A stretch of DNA of 64,000 nt from Bacteroidia bacterium (GTDB lineage Bacteria > Bacteroidota > Bacteroidia > CAIKAF01), in NCBI GenBank assembly GCA_016742095.1, contig JACVCJ010000013.1, positions 35,086-99,085 on the forward strand. The letters run 5' to 3'. Under the pieces are notes generated by a model. The model searched no databases, was not told where the DNA came from, and was given only the letters and a program-made list of their open reading frames with translations. Below, one piece after another: positions 62,544 to 64,000 of this stretch; position 1 is the first letter of the stretch; each line of letters starts with the position of its first letter. Position numbers and translations under genes: made by a program.

Positions 62544-64000
62544 TTATTTACTGTTTATTTTTAACGGGGATGCCGATGAGTCAAAGATAAAAATTTGACC
62601 TGTTTCGAAAGATTGAGTTATATTGACAGAGCCATTAAGTAGTGGTCCTGTTTTATAATACGCAAATGAAAGAATATTATTGCTTGCATTTGAACTTAGA
62701 GATTTTCCTTCAGGGGAACTTATATTTAGATAGGCTGGTGGGCCTTCGAAAAGCACTCCACCTAATCCAAGATTGAAATATACATTAATATTTTCCCACA
62801 TGTAATAAGTAAGAAAAGTTTTCCCAAAATCATTAGATCCTGAATAACATCCGGAAAATATAATGTTTCCATCGTCTTTTACATAATTTCTTACTTCACC
62901 TAGGTCTTTCACATTTCGAATTACATTAGGATCCATATATTCTAGAACTTCGGGGGAATCCTTATTTGTGAAATATCCATATATGTCGCTAGCTTCTATA
63001 GTTCCAGGAGTATCAGTTCCTTCCCGTGGGGTGGTCCCAATAGATAACCCACCACTATGTCCTTGACCTCCATGCGATCTAATAATTAAATTATTTATGC
63101 TTTTTTGATTTCCATAAAGCTGGTCGAGTTGTTTTTTTGCATCAGAAATGTCTGTTGCATAAACTACTTGCCAGTTTTGAGGTTCTTTTGCATTAGGATG
63201 GGAATAGTTTGAAACCTCGTCTATGTAACAAGGACTATCAATAATAATAAGTACATTAATCGAAGCATCAGATCCGCCTTTTTGTTTAGAAGTTCCATCT
63301 CGTCGTTTGGCAAAGAGCTCAATAAAGTTTTCTTTAGGATTCTCTGTGGGACTTGAGTAGTCTTCTTCTGTGCTTATACTACTATCCCCAGGCTTTTCGG
63401 GCTCTTTGGACATGTCTTTTTTTCGTGGCCTCTCTGGTTTAAGCCCCAGTGGATCTGCAAACGCAATCGGATTGCTAAAAAACACTTCATATCTACTCTG
63501 TCCTGCATGTGCCAGCGGATCGGTATTCCAACGTCGCATCAAACGGGCATCGTACTCCCAGAACTCGGCCATCTGGGTATTTCCTTTGCCATAAATTTCA
63601 TCGTCGTTAAAATGTCCATTGTGGCCAGCGGCATAGGTAGAAAACTTCGTATCCACGATAGATCGTCCCGGCATGGGCATACCTCCGGGGTAGTAATCGG
63701 TCACTTCTACCACATCGGCTACGTAGTAGTCCAGTTTACGGTCAAAACTTGCGGTATTGTAAGACGTACTTCCGGCTACCCAGGTGCCTATATCTACGGC
63801 ATTTTTGCGGTCGCTAACCACCATCAGTATGTTGCCGGTATGGTTGCTCAGCTCAAATTGCTTATAACCTAACTGGCGGGTATGGATCACTGTAGGGCCA
63901 TACTGGTATGCTCCCGGAGCAGCCACCGCATCGGTAGCACATGAACTGCAGCTCTGTACTTCGGTATAGGCGCCGGTGGGTCTAAATGCCAGCGGTACGT
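62544..64000 (-). CDS. Rhs-core protein with caspase-like C-terminal domain (5' end outside window)
   Basis: The frame is open to the right edge of the window. Counting from an internal GTG at 63926, residues 1-165 are the same Rhs core as in the neighbouring Fic cassette, ending NPIAFADPLGLKPERP. After a charged linker (about 166-220) the tip begins INVLIIIDSPCYID. It carries a His in LIIRSHGGQGHSGGLSIGT (His285 and His290) and a Cys in NIIFSGCYSGSNDFGKTF (Cys360). That order, HG then GCxSG at the ends of two strands, is the plan of clan CD peptidases (caspase fold), closest in look to DUF4347. An exported candidate immunity gene follows by 3 bp. Confidence 0.75.
   Translation of the reverse strand, partial: VPLAFRPTGAYTEVQSCSSCATDAVAAPGAYQYGPTVIHTRQLGYKQFELSNHTGNILMVVSDRKNAVDIGTWVAGSTSYNTASFDRKLDYYVADVVEVTDYYPGGMPMPGRSIVDTKFSTYAAGHNGHFNDDEIYGKGNTQMAEFWEYDARLMRRWNTDPLAHAGQSRYEVFFSNPIAFADPLGLKPERPRKKDMSKEPEKPGDSSISTEEDYSSPTENPKENFIELFAKRRDGTSKQKGGSDASINVLIIIDSPCYIDEVSNYSHPNAKEPQNWQVVYATDISDAKKQLDQLYGNQKSINNLIIRSHGGQGHSGGLSIGTTPREGTDTPGTIEASDIYGYFTNKDSPEVLEYMDPNVIRNVKDLGEVRNYVKDDGNIIFSGCYSGSNDFGKTFLTYYMWENINVYFNLGLGGVLFEGPPAYLNISSPEGKSLSSNASNNILSFAYYKTGPLLNGSVNITQSFETGQIFIFDSSASPLKINSK
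63436..64000. repeat. Rhs core direct repeat, unit 2 (continues beyond window)
   Basis: This is the second copy of the Rhs core segment found at 60430-60994. It differs by scattered, mostly synonymous changes and continues past the window edge. Confidence 0.9.

Overview
The window is a chromosomal segment of a Bacteroidota bacterium, most likely of the Chitinophagia type (the class is inferred). Several features point this way. There is a PorZ component and three cargo-like proteins with C-terminal sorting domains of the type IX secretion system (T9SS). There are TAnnTTTG -7 promoter boxes, tandem DUF6089 outer-membrane proteins, a SCO/DUF420/two-subunit-III cytochrome oxidase block, and a bamA-ompH-uppS-nadK-pdxJ neighbourhood. 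Most of the window is GC-richer housekeeping DNA. The last 6 kb and the stretch around 51-53 kb are visibly AT-richer accessory DNA.

Layout. 1-3.3 kb: a partial 3-methyladenine glycosylase, then a leftward operon of RDD protein, VanW-glycosyltransferase fusion and GNAT acetyltransferase. 3.4-6.1 kb: a leftward group of two Cys-rich lipoproteins and a thioredoxin-fold protein. 6.4-10.8 kb: tRNA-Ala, fructosamine-kinase-like protein, recO, porZ, tRNA-Arg. 10.9-16.5 kb: an unknown membrane protein with a tiny Gly-rich ORF, an SDR, two TPM proteins, a thioredoxin, a polysaccharide deacetylase and a polyprenyl synthase. 16.7-19.4 kb: a T9SS surface protein broken by an in-frame TAA. 19.5-27.2 kb: purN, mgtE, ppa and a respiratory block (two SCO-like proteins, DUF420, cytochrome oxidase subunits IV, III and III-like, heme O synthase). 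27.3-31.3 kb: UDP-xylose synthesis (ugd, uxs), a methyltransferase and kdsB. 31.4-35 kb: small secreted proteins, an M43 protease and glutamate dehydrogenase. 35.3-45.6 kb: the envelope cluster ompH, bamA, uppS, two DUF6089 proteins, nadK, a CPBP protease and a CBS protein, divergent from pdxJ and an alpha/beta hydrolase. 45.8-50.6 kb: a metal/cobalamin-type binding protein, a patatin-barrel protein and a beta-helix lipoprotein. 50.7-53 kb: tRNA-Gly and tRNA-Leu, then an AbiE-type toxin-antitoxin pair and a decayed gene. 53.2-57.7 kb: a Cys-rich lipoprotein, a CNNM/HlyC transporter and a delta-propeller T9SS protein.

The most unusual part is 58.2-64 kb. Next to an IS1-family transposase lie two headless Rhs C-terminal cassettes that repeat the same Rhs core segment but carry different tips. 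One tip is a Fic/Doc domain followed by an 80-residue candidate immunity protein. The other is a caspase-like (DUF4347-like) His/Cys domain followed by a secreted candidate immunity protein. Two 173-bp blocks bound the Fic cassette. Each block starts and ends with the same 16-bp direct repeat and contains a terminator hairpin. An orphan Rhs linker fragment remains at the left edge. This looks like a store of exchangeable polymorphic-toxin tips. The second cassette runs off the right end of the window.

All calls come from reading the sequence by eye. No database search was run, and family names rest on recognised motifs.
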